A stretch of 54,191 bases of DNA from Gamarada debralockiae (taxonomy: Eukaryota > Ascomycota > Leotiomycetes > Helotiales > Hyphodiscaceae). Made by a program: the position numbers and the translations under genes. The stretch lies in contig NXFV01000190.1 of NCBI GenBank assembly GCA_002803225.1, positions 1 through 54,191 on the forward strand, written 5' to 3'. Positions 20,634 to 32,324 of the stretch are shown here, one piece after another (the first letter of the stretch is position 1; each line of letters opens with the position of its first letter). Below the pieces are notes generated by a model. That model searched no databases and had not been told where the DNA came from. It saw nothing but the letters and a program-made list of their open reading frames with translations.

Positions 20634-22344
20634 ATGTACTCCACCATGAACTCTCCGTGGGCGATACCGCCACCTCCAGGAACGCAAGGGCAATACGGTT
20701 ATCAGCAAAGTAAGTCAATCCCCCTCCGCTGCGTCGATGCCTTCAAACACGAGTTCTAATGTTCTTTCAGATGCTCCAGCATATGTTCCCGTACAAGTAC
20801 GCCAATCATTTGGTCCACCCCTTCCGTATATGCCCGTGCCCATAGTACAGCAAGCGCCACCACCCCCTCCCCCAGCACCAGTCGAAACACCTCAACCAAG
20901 GAAGAAGATAACATTTCCGCAACCCGTTCGGGAATATGTTCAGCGATCTTTCTTACCTCACTTTATGCTCGACGATGTTACAAGACCGGAAATGGAAGCC
21001 AAGCTGAAGGAAACAATTGCTGCGGCCACTGATAGCAATACTCTCGAGACCCTTGATTGGGAGAATCTCCCACTTCCCCAAGAGATGATCCGGCAAGAGC
21101 GCGCCCAAGCAGCCGCTCTTGCGTGGAGGCAGGAGTCTGTGGATCTACATATGGGTGGAAATGGCTATGTCACAACTAATAATTCGGCATCAAAGAAGAG
21201 GAAGTCTCAGGAGATTGGTGGAGGAAACGATGAGGAATCTTCTACTTCAACCTCCACTCCACCTTGGCGTACCACTAACAACCGCAACGGATTCGAAGAT
21301 CGCGTTACATTTCAGTCATCGGCCAAAGAACGTTCCGACAAGCGACAGCAACCCTCTCAAGACGACTCTTCTCATAAAGGTACAAGTAAGTTCCAAAAGA
21401 ACCTTGAGAAGCGCCAACGTCGGTTTGATGGCGGTTATAAGTCATCATACAAACCGTCTCCTTCCCCAGAGCCTATGTCCGGCCCGGTAGTCGGCACGTG
21501 TCAAATCCTCGAGAAACAATATTTCCGCCTTACTGCACCCCCCATTCCATCGCAGGTCCGCCCGGAGTCCGTTTTAAGACAAACCCTTGAGCTTTTGAAG
21601 AAGAAGTGGAAAAAGGAGGGAAATTACTCTTATATTTGCGACCAGTTCAAGTCCATGCGCCAAGATCTCACCGTGCAACGCATCAAGAACGAGTTCACTG
21701 TCACTGTCTACGAAATCCATGCCCGGATCGCCCTCGAGAAAGGGGATCTTGGTGAGTATAATCAATGCCAAACCCAGCTTCGTGCGCTTTACGCACAGAA
21801 TCTGGGAGGAAACCCAGTGGAGTTCAAGGCTTATCGTATCTTGTATTTCATTCACACATCTAACCGCACCGCGTTGAACGACGTCTTGGCGGATCTAACC
21901 ACAGCTGAGAAGGAAGAAGCGGCCATCAAACATGCTCTTAACGTTCGTTCGTCATTGGCCTTGGGCAACTACCATAGATTTTTCAGACTTTACCTCGATA
22001 CCCCCAACATGGGCGCCTACCTGATGGATATGTTCGTCGTCCGAGAGCGTCTGGCGGCTCTGTCAAATATGTGCAAAGCGTAAGTCATCTCCATTCCCAT
22101 GTCTGTCTGAATCTCATTGACACTTTGCAGATACAAGCCAGAAGTCAAGCTAAGATTCATCACTGAGGAGCTCGCATTCGAATCAGACGGCGACGCAGCA
22201 CAATTCATCTACGACTACAACGGCCAAGCCCTTCTCGAAGAACGCGAAGATGGGTTTCGATTTCTCACCGGCAAAGCGGGCAACATTTTCGAAGTTGCAA
22301 AGGGCGAAGCCTTCCGCAAGGTCGATATCAAAGGCCAGATCTAA
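20634..22344 (+). CDS. THP3: Thp3-like protein with SAC3/GANP domain
   Basis: In yeast Thp3 works with Csn12 and Sem1 in transcription elongation and mRNA maturation; the metazoan relative is LENG8. Exons 20634-20709, 20771-22079 and 22131-22344 join in phase to 532 aa. The N-terminus is proline-rich (PPPPPPAPVETPQP). A conserved block follows (VREYVQRSFLPHF), then a low-complexity linker with a basic KFQKNLEKRQRRFDGGY patch. The SAC3/GANP region includes CQILEKQYFRLTAPP, VRPESVLRQTLELLKKKW, YICDQFKSMRQDLTVQRI, EFTVTVYEIHARIALEKGDL, EYNQCQTQLRALY and GNYHRFFRLY, and ends with the winged-helix-like exon KLRFITEELAF. The ATG at 20634 is chosen because homologues begin shortly before the proline-rich part; an in-frame ATG at 20646 is an alternative. 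Confidence 0.93.
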
Positions 22345-25271
22345 CATTTCTCTTCAAGTCGACTCACCCGTTAGTCCGTTACTCCGTAGCTTGCCATCTC
22401 TGTAGCTCCGCTTTCGGATCTCTTTCCCTCCTATTTTCATTCTCACGTCTCAGTGGTCGCTATTCACATCACAACACTGGCTTGGGTATTGCGATACCTT
22501 CGAACCTATGGTTGTTCCATTGTTCGTTGGTGACGAAGTTGGCGGATGGAACCACGGTTCATCGATCATCCATCTACTCGCATCCTTGCCCTTTGCGAGA
22601 TACGAGACGACTCGCGATTTGCATCTTTTCTCTTTTCCCTTCACGAACTCGACACGACAATGACCTCTTATATACCCCTCCTTCCTCGCTGCCTATTCAG
22701 GGAGTCTGAACTGCGAGCTATGTTCTTATGAGCGTTGATGGTGGCATGTGTGCATGATGGTATTCATGTACTCGGGCATTTGCGGGCGTGAGCGTGGACG
22801 GGTGATTGCATTGCATTGCATTTGGAACGGGTTGATGCATCTGTTGATATATACCGGCTGTGTTTACAGCAAAATCTTTCCCAGAGAGTGAGAGACTTGA
22901 GTACATAAGCAAAGATCAATACAGATCCAATATCTGGATCTTACCCCGAAAGCTTCGTCCTCCTGACTTGAGTGACATCAACCACAACGGTCAGTTCCAA
23001 CTTGATAACCAGAGATTAACCTTATCCTCCCCCCACCTCCCTTCGATTGGCGCTCACCATCCTCGTCGTTTCAGCACTCCACACCTACGTCTCCCCGCCT
23101 TATGCATAGACAAGCTCGCGTCCAAATATACACCTCTATTCCTGGCCTCCCACAACCCGTACCCCTCATTGGTCAGTGATGATAACGAGGTAAGGTCCAT
23201 TCACATCATCAGCGCGAAAGTGGGTGTTTGTGCATCTCCCGCCGGGAAAGCTACGATCCGCATGACCGAGCTGATACAGATGCGAGCCTTTGGGGTCTGT
23301 GAGATCCCTGAACGTGCTCCTTGTTCATTCGATGCGGCCTTGCCCTCCATGTGGAATCCCAAAATGAGGGCGGGAAAAGCTTCTAGAATCGTCGATGCAT
23401 TGGGGATGTGGATTCTTTGGGTAGAGAGCATGTATTTTCTTTGTTAAGTGTTGGGGATTGACTGGTTACTTTCAGGGCATCGAATTTTTAGTTTTCTAGG
23501 CTGAGGGAGGGTAACAGTGTGCATGTGATAGACGATGGGCTGGAAGTGGTTTTCTTTGCTGCGGTCTGTGGTGAGGTCAGGAAATCGCAAGATGGGAGGT
23601 ATGAAGCAGCCCTTGCGAATTCCACGTGTTCCAGTCTCTAGACCTTGAATCCCATTACCAATGAAGTGGAGACCATGCATCTTAATCTCCGACCACCTGA
23701 GCATCGGGTCGGCCTTCTCGCGGGACGCAGAAGAGCGGGCATGCACGTAAATTTAAGGCTGTTTCACGAAGTTATCCGTGGATTCGATAACGAATGAATT
23801 GGAGCCTTTATGCCTGGATAGCGGGATGGGAAGCCTCCTAGGCTCTTGTGTCAACGCGTGAGAACCCTGTAGAGACGCGCTTCGGGTGGGGCAGCTTCGA
23901 TAATTGCTTCATTTACGAATTCATCTATTTGTTGCCGTCAGCTACTTCCTTACTGAACTTTCTTTGCGCTTCCGGGATGAGCGTGGAAGGAAAAGGAATG
24001 GATTTCGCCACGCTGAGATGCCTTTGGCGAGTAGGATATGCTTTTTTGACCGCGGTACTCTGTGGTGAATTTCAGCCCTGGTAGCCGCGACCTATCTCAT
24101 GGCCAAATCGTGCCGCCGTTGTTGGAGCATGGCGGTTGGAGAGGGCTGATGACGGGTGGGACTCGAGCCATTGAGAAGTCGGACGGACCTGCAGTGTGCA
24201 AGCTGCAGTGCTCGCAGTAGTTGAGTCTTAGCAGTGTGAAATCGGCCATAGAAATTCCATTAGGTGATGTGATATCGAGTGAAGTCCCAAGGCAGGTACG
24301 TGACAAGGTACCGCAATGGTACGAAAAGTGTGCTCTCAGGCATTATGATGGTGCGCCTAAAAGAGAAGATCTTCAATGCCGATCGAGTGCTTTGTCGCTT
24401 GGGGCCACTCCGACACTTTTGATGGCTATCACTTCACTGCTGGTGCAACTGTAATACAAGAGCTTAATAATGATTCTATTCAAACGTTCTCATAAACATC
24501 GTACACAGATTGAATCCTGATACAGAGTCTCCCGACCCAGTACAGCATAAAAACGTGGATAACCGGATCGCTATCGATAAGGATGTCTCCGTAACTCGTA
24601 GTTCCCAAGGGTATTTTAGTGAATTCTGTAGATCAGCATTTCAAGTACCATGCCTCGAACTGTGGATTTTCTTTTCCAGAAGACTGGTGGATGTACGGAC
24701 GTATTCCTCCCAATCATGACCCCTCTTCGTCGCTTTTCAAATTCTCCATGACCTTCTATCACAACTGGACATTATTTTCGTACCCTTTGAGACTTTCCAT
24801 CCTCTCTCATTGCTCATTCGATATCCAACCGCGATCAAGAAGTTGGTTTTTGTCGTCGAGGGGTGCGAGCAATCGAAACGTTCCACTAGGCCCAAAAGAG
24901 CGCCCTCTTCTGGGCCCCTGGTAGACTCCCCTCCTCAATCTCCTTCTGAAGGGAAGCCCATCCTGAACTCCGACCAGCACTCGCGACATACAGGAAATTT
25001 CCAAATTTCAATCTGCTGAATCATCTATCTGGCCGCTTCATCTTCAAACCTCTTCCCCTGCTCGACTCTTATCGATTCTCCATCCATCGTTGTTGCCGCC
25101 GCCGCCGTCGCCCAGTGAGGAGAAGTTGCGAAGGAACAAACGAGAAGCGATAGGATTCATTCATCCGCAACGGCGAACCGCAAACCGGACTGCCTCGACA
25201 CGGGAGGAGCGTTCGAAAGAATTTTGCTCTTGCCCTTTCTTAAAGGTGCTGCGTAAAGCGAAGCAAACAAT
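22345..25271. other. Intergenic, 2.9 kb, no gene accepted
   Basis: Open frames of up to 195 codons exist (22860-23447 plus; 23444-23746 minus) but show no motif, signal peptide or splice continuity, and compete with each other. The last 250 bases are pyrimidine-rich with a GCCGCC run and are the likely long leader of BEM1. Confidence 0.45.
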
Positions 25272-27303
25272 ATGAAGGTCGGTGTTTTTGCCGTCGATCC
25301 CTTGACTCAGGAGAGTGGGAAAGCTCTGAGCTGACAAAAATGTCGTTCCTCCAGGCTCTTCGTAGGTCCATCAAGGGCGACAAGGACCCCAAGGTTCAAC
25401 ACATATCTATAACTCCGAAATCAGCGATCGCGATAGTGCCGCCGAAAAAGGTGCGTCAACATGTCTCAGTCTAGGGCGTTATTTTGGGGAATGTGCTGAT
25501 AGCAGCGATGATTTAGGTTATCCGCGCATTATACGACTATGAAGCACAATTATCACAGGAGCTGAGCTTTTCGAAAGGAGACTTTTTCCATGTGATTGGC
25601 CGCGAAAATGATACAGATTGGTACGAAGCTTGCAATCCAGCACTGCCAGATGCTCGAGGACTGGTGCCTGTCGCATACTTCCAGGCGCTTGGAAAGACCG
25701 AAAGAGACAGTGGACAATCGGAGAAGTCGCCACAGGCAGTAAGACTACCGGATCACGACTCTGGATACTCCGATACCTCTGGATCTGGGACTTTAGTGGG
25801 AAATGACGGACCACGCATGTCGAAGACGATGAAGGGGACTGGCGCGATGGTTTATGGGATTGTGATGTATGACTTTGCTGCAGAGCGACCTGATGAGCTA
25901 GAAGCCAAGGCTGGAGAGGCGATCATAGTCATTGCTCAATCGAACCCGGAATGGTTCGTTGCGAAGCCAATTGGAAGATTGGGAGGACCTGGGTTGATTC
26001 CTGTGTCGTTCATCGAGATCAGAGATATGACTACTGGTCAAGCAGTACCGGATGCGCAGGAAGCGGTTCAGAGGGCAGGCGTGCCGAAGGTGGAAGAGTG
26101 GAAGAAAATGGCTGCGGATTACAAGAACAGCAGCATCACACTTGGAAAGTTTGAGGCAAACTCGCAGCAGCAGCAACAGCAGCAGCAGAGCTTGGAGCAA
26201 GGAATGGACAGAATGAGTCTGCAGCAGGGTGGTCGCCAGAGCCAACAACCCAATGGCCAAGGCTATGTGAGTACTTTGCGTACAATGTCTAAATTGAAGC
26301 TAATTCTTTACAGCCTCAGCAGGCTCGACAATCCCAGCAGGCCAGGGGCATGCAACAAGGCCAACAAGTGCAACAAAATCCCTATTTCTCGAAATCCACA
26401 TCCCAACTCTACGCACCTATCTCAGCGAGAATACCACGATACTGCTTCGCGGAGGACAAATACTGGTTTGTCATTGAAGCGGCGCTGGAAGATGGACGTC
26501 ATTGGGAGCTGTCTCGTTACTACGAGGATTTCTATGACTTCCAGATTGCGCTTCTGACCGAATTCCCTGCGGAAGCTGGAAATACTGGTACTCAGAAGAG
26601 AACCCTACCGTACATGCCTGGACCAGTCAATTACGTTACGGATGCGATTACCGAAGGCAGACAACACAATCTGGATGCTTATGTCAAGAATCTCCTCACA
26701 CAGCCTCCTTACATCTCTAGATGTACATTGGTGAAGCAATTCTTCGCCCCTCGAGAAGGGGACTATGAGATGGACCCTAACGCCATCAATGAGGAGTATA
26801 GACTGTCTGGGGCATCACAGCAATCTTCAAGCGATTCGCCATCAAACGGCGCATCACGACAGTCTTCACGTGGGAACCTTAATGGAGCTGGATATGCTGG
26901 TCTTACAGCTGCACCTGCACGTACATCCCCACATCAAAAGGGTCAGCCCTCGCTCTCCGCAAATGGGGGTCAGGGAGGTGTTGCTCGTCAAACCTCATCT
27001 CTTTCACAACCGTCAAGCACTTCTTTATCTCCTGGTCCGAATGGTGGCCAGCAAACAGCTGCCATGAAGGTCAAGATCTACTTTGGTGAAGATCTCATTG
27101 CAATCCGGGTACCAAATGATATCCAGTACCAGCAGCTTTACGAGAAGATCCGGGATCGCCTAAAGATCCCCCCAGGAGAGGAGGTCGCTCTGTTCTACAA
27201 AGACGAACCCAGTGGCGAACGACCAGGTCTGCTGAGCAACAACGACCTCGACTTCGCGCTGAGAAGAAACGACAAACTTATCATCTACGTCGAATACAAC
27301 TGA
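25272..27303 (+). CDS. BEM1: Polarity scaffold Bem1 (SH3-SH3-PX-PB1)
   Basis: Bem1 tethers Cdc24, Cdc42-effector kinases and, in filamentous fungi, Nox regulators at sites of polarised growth. Exons 25272-25277, 25355-25450, 25517-26266 and 26314-27303 join in phase to 613 aa. Exon 1 is only ATG AAG, spliced onto ALRRSIKGDKDPK, the expected N-terminus. SH3-1 is at about 35-95 (VIRALYDYEAQLSQELSF), SH3-2 at about 148-208 (VMYDFAAERPDELEAK), a glutamine run at about 215-225, PX at about 305-430 (RYCFAEDKYWFVIEA, GRQHNLDAYVKNLL) and PB1 at 534-613 with the OPCA-like YKDEPSGERPGLLSNNDLDF. Length and order match the family. The donor after exon 1 is GTCGGT, an unusual form also seen in the HIS2 intron. 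Confidence 0.94.
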
Positions 27304-28117
27304 TCTAGGCGTCAGTATTCTTAAAACTGGCCAAAGCTCATGGACTGCTGGCAGCAACTTCCGCCGGACGATGTCCATTCAATACGAGCTGGATGGGACG
27401 GAATACCACACTCGCTGCTTTCTACGATATCATTATCGCAACCTACTTCTTCTTAATCTGCTTCAACTGTACAGACCTTTTTGTGGGGAGTGGTAATAGC
27501 CAGTCTCACCGATGGATGGCCAAACCACACTCATTTGAGTCTCAATTTAAGGCAGACGCTTTTTGTTATGAAAACATTTTATGGGGACGATGGAGGACGT
27601 GGATATAGGGGGATACGGCGTTTGATGGTGTTTCTCGCCTCACCTTGTGTTGCGCTCTTCTTCCTTTTGCTTCCAGGTTGCATATTCTCGGACGACTGGA
27701 CATACCACGGTTTCTCTTTTGTTAAGGATGGATTAGCTATCATTGTTTGCGGGTGATGGATGGATGGATGGATGGGTCGGTTGAGCGAGGATATGAGCAA
27801 TGGTGACAGGGACATGGCAATTCAAAAGCAATGAGCGATATATTTCCAGTCAGCTTTACTTCACAGTGATCTTCATTCTGAAATTTGATCCCCAGTGAAC
27901 CCTGCAAGAAGTTCAAGCTCGACAAAATGCAAAAGGGAAGCCAAAGCCCCGTGCCCCTCACTCCCTCTTGGTGCCACAAAATCAAGGCCCAGCCACGCTT
28001 ATCTGCCACATCCCTCACCTCAACTGACCCAACATCAGCAACCTCATCTTCACCACGATACCCCGAACCTCCTACCAACCCAGCATACCCCAATTTCCTT
28101 CGTCTCCCGAAAGGAAA
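27304..28117. other. Intergenic between BEM1 and the Mutator-domain gene
   Basis: Holds the BEM1 3' region, a GATG microsatellite (27755-27774) and the leader of the next gene. No gene is seen. Confidence 0.5.
27755..27774. repeat. (GATG)5 microsatellite
   Basis: Five exact head-to-tail GATG units in the intergenic region downstream of BEM1. Confidence 0.9.
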
Positions 28118-29158
28118 ATGCCACCACTTCATCTACGCCAGGAATTTCCATCTTTAAAAGCCTTCAAAGAAGCCCTGCACGCCTGGGCTATCGAAGCCCA
28201 TTTCGAACCCCGCATCCTAAAATCAGACACCGGCCGCGTGCGCGTAGGTTGCAAACGCGACCCCAACTGTCCCTTCGTCATAAGATGCAATTGGGAGCGC
28301 AAACAAGGCCGGGAACCGCTGGCTAGGGTTACCGTTATGAGGGATAAACATACGTGTTTGAATGGGGTTGAGTGGTTGAATGCTGCTGCTCAACAAGGAG
28401 CTATGATTGTCCAACCTCCCAGTAATGGGGGTGGTGTTGGAGGGCATGGGGTTGGAGGAGGGAATGGAAGGATGGATGGGGCGATGAATACGATTGAGAT
28501 CAGGCAGGATGAGGATGGGAATATTGTTGGGGGCGCCAGAGTTCTCGGTCCTATTGAGGGGAGGAGGAGTACGAGTCAGCCGCAGATGGTTCCTGTGTTG
28601 CCAAAGGTGCAGAGAAATAGTGCTTCCAGACTGCCGTTCCTCATGGAGATTTTACCACGGTTGATGAATATCACGAAGGAGACCACGCCAGTCGAGATAC
28701 GAGAATGTCTGTTAAGGGAATATGGCGCAGAAGTCCATCTCCAACAATGTCGGCGCGCCAAAACCGAGATCCTCAAAAAACTATCCAGCGAGGAAGAGGA
28801 GATGGGCCAACAGCAACCTCAGCAAGTTCCTAGCCAACCCCAAGCTCATGTCCCGGAGATGCGAGCACCGCCGCAGCAACAGCAGACTCTAGATAACATA
28901 GGTGAGGCGAGTGATGCTAGCCAGCAGTTATTTGGAGATATGAATTCGAATATGAATGCGACACCGAGTCAGAGCCCGCATCAGTTTACGCTGCATTCTG
29001 CGAGTGGGGTTGTTACGCCTGTTATACCGAATCGGTCGGCAGCTGCATTGCAGACTGTGGGGGAGGCGCCGGTGAGGTGTCCGTATTGTATTAATCATCG
29101 GTGGATGAAGAGTATTAAGGATGCGGTTGAGCATATGTCTATGCATGTTGTTGTGTGA
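28118..29158 (+). CDS. Protein with Mutator/FAR1-type DNA-binding domain
   Basis: A single-exon 346-aa protein. Residues 8-76 (FPSLKAFKEALHAWAI, then RVRVGCKRDPNCPFVIRCNW, then VTVMRDKHTCLN) carry the C-x5-C-x5-C...H-x-C pattern of the MuDR/FAR1 (WRKY-GCM1 superfamily) zinc-binding domain that Mutator-like transposases use to bind DNA. A Gly-rich linker, a central helical region (PFLMEILPRLMNITKETTP) and a Gln-rich segment follow. The C-terminus has CPYC...HMSMH, a C-x2-C-x14-H-x3-H zinc-finger-like end. There is no DDE catalytic core, so this looks like a domesticated DNA-binding protein, a possible transcription factor, rather than an active transposase. The function is inference; no terminal repeats are seen around it. 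Confidence 0.75.
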   Translation: MPPLHLRQEFPSLKAFKEALHAWAIEAHFEPRILKSDTGRVRVGCKRDPNCPFVIRCNWERKQGREPLARVTVMRDKHTCLNGVEWLNAAAQQGAMIVQPPSNGGGVGGHGVGGGNGRMDGAMNTIEIRQDEDGNIVGGARVLGPIEGRRSTSQPQMVPVLPKVQRNSASRLPFLMEILPRLMNITKETTPVEIRECLLREYGAEVHLQQCRRAKTEILKKLSSEEEEMGQQQPQQVPSQPQAHVPEMRAPPQQQQTLDNIGEASDASQQLFGDMNSNMNATPSQSPHQFTLHSASGVVTPVIPNRSAAALQTVGEAPVRCPYCINHRWMKSIKDAVEHMSMHVVV

Positions 29159-29741
29159 AGCTGGAACGAAGACGGGTTTCTGGCTTATGAAAAGGACGAA
29201 GAGATGGATTATGAGATATGGTCATGATTACGGCCTTTATGAATTAAGCTCACAATTCTGTGAGCTATGGGCCTTTTGAGAGAGGATGCCCACGCAAGGA
29301 CTGAGGGCAAGGTAACTCAGAACATCCTTGATTTTCTCTGGAGTAAAATTGTAACTGATTGATGTCTCCAGGGCGCAGAGAGAAAAATGTGCACCAGATG
29401 TTGCGTGTACTGGCTGTGGGTTGGAATGCATCAACAGAGTATGGGTCTCATCATTGTATCCTTCGATGTTCGGTTTGGACATGTACTATACTCCAAAGTT
29501 GTTGCAGTACCAAGCCTTCATGATTGGCAATTACAGAGCCGATTTCTATATCATGTAGTTGGCTTCGGACTCATTCACCCCGACTTATTCAACAAGGGTA
29601 TTCGGCAACGCGTCCAGCCAAGAATCGCTAAATTATTTGTACTGAGTTTCCTCCCAGCATTGAAAACAAAACCAATGCTCCCAAGTCTAGAGTCTAAATC
29701 TCCGCATTTTCACGTTTTACTTCGTCGTTTTCAATGCCGCA
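29159..29741. other. Intergenic, no gene seen
   Basis: Contains an inverted repeat GCTCACA...TGTGAGC near 29249-29266 just after the upstream gene, a possible hairpin in the 3' region. A 135-codon plus frame (29387-29794) overlaps the next gene's start in another frame and is rejected. Confidence 0.45.
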
Positions 29742-30848
29742 ATGGGCCAGCAACAATCCAAATCCGTTTCCGAGGCACCAGGACGTCTCTATGACCTCGA
29801 CAACTTCCGCACCTATCTCACAGCTCTCGTCATCTACCACCATATGGCGATCCCATATGGTGGGGTGGGAAGCTGGATGTACAAATCTCAATTCCACACT
29901 CCTGAGTCGTCGCTGCCTCTCATGGCCTTCAATGCCATCGACCAAACCTATTTCATGGGCTCTTTCTTCTTCTTATCGGGATATTTCTCATCCAAGGCAC
30001 TGAAACGTAAAGGAGCGGCAAACTTTCTGAGCATGAAATTCTTCAAGTTGGGCCTTCCGACATTGGTTTTCACTCTATTGGGAGGCCCTGTTCAAGGAGC
30101 TCTTATACCACTACATAATGGCCAGTCAGTGGAATGGAGCTTACTGTTGAATAGCTGGAAGTCACTCCGTGGTATCAAAGGCCCAGTCTGGTATCTAGCT
30201 CTGGTCCTCATCTTCGATAGTATCTACGTTGTAGCGCCATCCATCACCACATACACCTCTCAAATTCCCTTCGCCCCCACGTTCCTCTTGGACGTGACAG
30301 CCAACTTCCTGGTCCGCCTTTTCTACCCCGTCGGCTCTGTCTTCACGCCACTCAACCTCCAACCTGCATACCTCTCCCAATACATCGCCGCCTACTTCCT
30401 TGGAGCCTCCCTCTCTTCACCACCCAACCCACCACTCACTCCCTCCACCCGCAACGCCCTCATAGCATCCAGTCTTTTCTCAGCCACCACAGCCATCTCT
30501 CTCCTACATTTCTATCCAGACTTATATACCCTAGAGTCCCTAAAAGGTGGTCCTAACCTCCTTACCCTTTTATACGCAATCTGGAACGAAAGCACAGGGT
30601 ATCTGATTGGCACCTCACTTTTGCGTTTGTTCAGGAGCAGGGATTTGTTGAGGAGGAGGTGGGCAAACGTCGGCAGGCATTCGTATGGAGCGTTCTTGGT
30701 GCATCCTATTGTTTGCGTAGGAATTCAAACCTGGAGTGATGGCTGGAACGCGAATGGCGTTCTGAAGACGGCTGTGTTAGGGACGGTGGGTGTGGTGGGG
30801 AGTTGGGCAGTTGGGACTCACCTTTGGCTTTTGCTTTGGGATTGGTGA
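29742..30848 (+). CDS. Acyltransferase-3 family membrane protein
   Basis: A single-exon 368-aa polytopic membrane protein. It starts MGQQQSKSVSEAPGRLYDLD, and the first helix contains the acyltransferase-3 signature region NFRTYLTALVIYHHMAIPYG, followed by MGSFFFLSGYFSSKAL and RKGAANFLSMKFFKLGLP. Further hydrophobic helices include VWYLALVLIFDSIYVVAPSI, LSQYIAAYFLGASL, a helix ending SYGAFLVHPIVCVGIQT and a C-terminal helix AVLGTVGVVGSWAVG. Family members transfer acyl groups to sugars, lipids or other acceptors across membranes; the substrate cannot be told. A second residue Gly after Met allows for N-myristoylation, which is unproven. Neighbours give no pathway hint. Confidence 0.85.
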   Translation: MGQQQSKSVSEAPGRLYDLDNFRTYLTALVIYHHMAIPYGGVGSWMYKSQFHTPESSLPLMAFNAIDQTYFMGSFFFLSGYFSSKALKRKGAANFLSMKFFKLGLPTLVFTLLGGPVQGALIPLHNGQSVEWSLLLNSWKSLRGIKGPVWYLALVLIFDSIYVVAPSITTYTSQIPFAPTFLLDVTANFLVRLFYPVGSVFTPLNLQPAYLSQYIAAYFLGASLSSPPNPPLTPSTRNALIASSLFSATTAISLLHFYPDLYTLESLKGGPNLLTLLYAIWNESTGYLIGTSLLRLFRSRDLLRRRWANVGRHSYGAFLVHPIVCVGIQTWSDGWNANGVLKTAVLGTVGVVGSWAVGTHLWLLLWDW

Positions 30849-31099
30849 AGATTTTGGGAACGGAGATGGATGGCTTGGTTCATGCAATGAAGTAGATTGA
30901 CATCCTTGCTACAGACTCCATGGTGTCGAGTTGTCGCCTATTCTATCCCGAGATAAAGCAGGTTTCGGGGGCGGGCCAGAACAACCTGAACCAGGTCTTT
31001 GGCTTACTCCCTGGGTTTCATCGCCAATTTCCACGATGGTCAAAACATCTTGTCTTAATATTCATGCAGCTTTCATTATCTCAGGCAACAATCGCAGCC
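30849..31099. other. Intergenic spacer before the 175-bp array
   Basis: No gene is seen in the 3' region of the acyltransferase gene. Confidence 0.4.
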
Positions 31100-31640
31100 T
31101 AACATCGCTCAGCGACCTGACCAAATCATCGGGTCAGCAAGATACTGTCACCGTTAGTGAAGCTCAGCATCGCTCAATAGTTGACCAAAACTTCGGATCG
31201 GCAAGGCATTTCCATCATTAGTTGAGCCCAGCTTCCTAATCCCTTCCTTTTCGTTTGTCTATCAAGTTCGTTCTGTCCTTTAGAGTGCTTTAGTTTCATT
31301 TCATGATTCTCTGAAAACAGAGCAGTGGTGTACTTGTACATCACAGTCCAACGTCGCTCCACAGCCTGACCGAGTCTTCGTATCAGTCAGACATTGCCAT
31401 ATTTAAGTGAACATCTGCTTTCGGGTGGACTACTGTCAAGTTCGGTCTGCCCTTTTTGGGTTTACTTCCCCATTCTCCTTATTGGTCAGATATTGAGGTT
31501 GTGATGCATAATCGACGTCTAACTTCGCTCAGCACCTTCACCAAGTCTTAGGATGGTCGAGATCGCCATCCTCAGTTGAAGATCGACTTTTCGTTCCTTA
31601 ATTTTAACTTTGTCAAGTTTGATCTTTTTTTTGGTTTTTG
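31100..31640. repeat. Diverged tandem array, period ~175 bp
   Basis: The TCAAGTTCG box followed by a T-rich tract recurs at 31262, 31436 and 31613 (spacings 174 and 177). A second block, of the form AACxTCGCTC...CTGACCAAGTCTTCGG, recurs at about 31102, 31168, 31351 and 31521, followed in each case by a CAGTTGAA-like end. The first two copies of that block are only 66 bases apart, so the 5' end of the array is rearranged. Units are too diverged to be recent, and no open frame runs through them. Confidence 0.65.
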
Positions 31641-32324
31641 TTTGGGGGGGCTCATTAGTCTCATTGCCGAACCCTGAGCGGCGATCTGTGGTCACAGCAT
31701 GTGTGCAAGGTGTCATTATACATCATACAAACTGCGTTCAGAGACATGGCCCCATTTGCCCTGAGCTGTGAAACAGTCACATGTTTTGTTTGGCGTCTTT
31801 CGAAATCCGAAAATCTGGCACATGGCGCCGCCGAAGTTCAAATCCACAAATCAAAGATCTTGCACATACATCAGTCTTCCTGCCAATGCCTTCTATGGAT
31901 GGTCAATGAAGGCTGCTTGCAACGTCCACTGAAACCTGGTTTATCGAACCTTCGAAATGTACAATAACATCGCATTGGAATTCTACGTAAGCTTGAATCT
32001 GCGGCCTTGCACAAGGCACGATATAGAGTCATAAAGGAAGTTACATTCACGCCTATCATGCAATCACAATATCATTCTCGTCTCTTGAGGATAAGAAATT
32101 CTCGCAGATCGCTGGAGCACATGTACGAACTGAATTCTCATCGATACGATTTCACCTTTGCCTACCTCCGATCGAGGATTTCTCTACTCCACACGACTAT
32201 GTTATCCTTGCAGCAAATTTATCTATAGCCTCTCCTTTTCTCCCTCCTTCATGCCTTTACAACTCTCATCTTGAAAGCGGACGGTCAAAGTTATCAAGCA
32301 TAATATATTATTCTACTCAATAAA
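31641..32324. other. Intergenic, nothing recognised
   Basis: Short open frames only, without motifs; no clear repeats. Confidence 0.4.

Noticed and set aside
22860..23447. 195-codon plus-strand ORF
   Set aside because: No motif, no splice continuity, competing minus frames; likely chance in a non-coding stretch.
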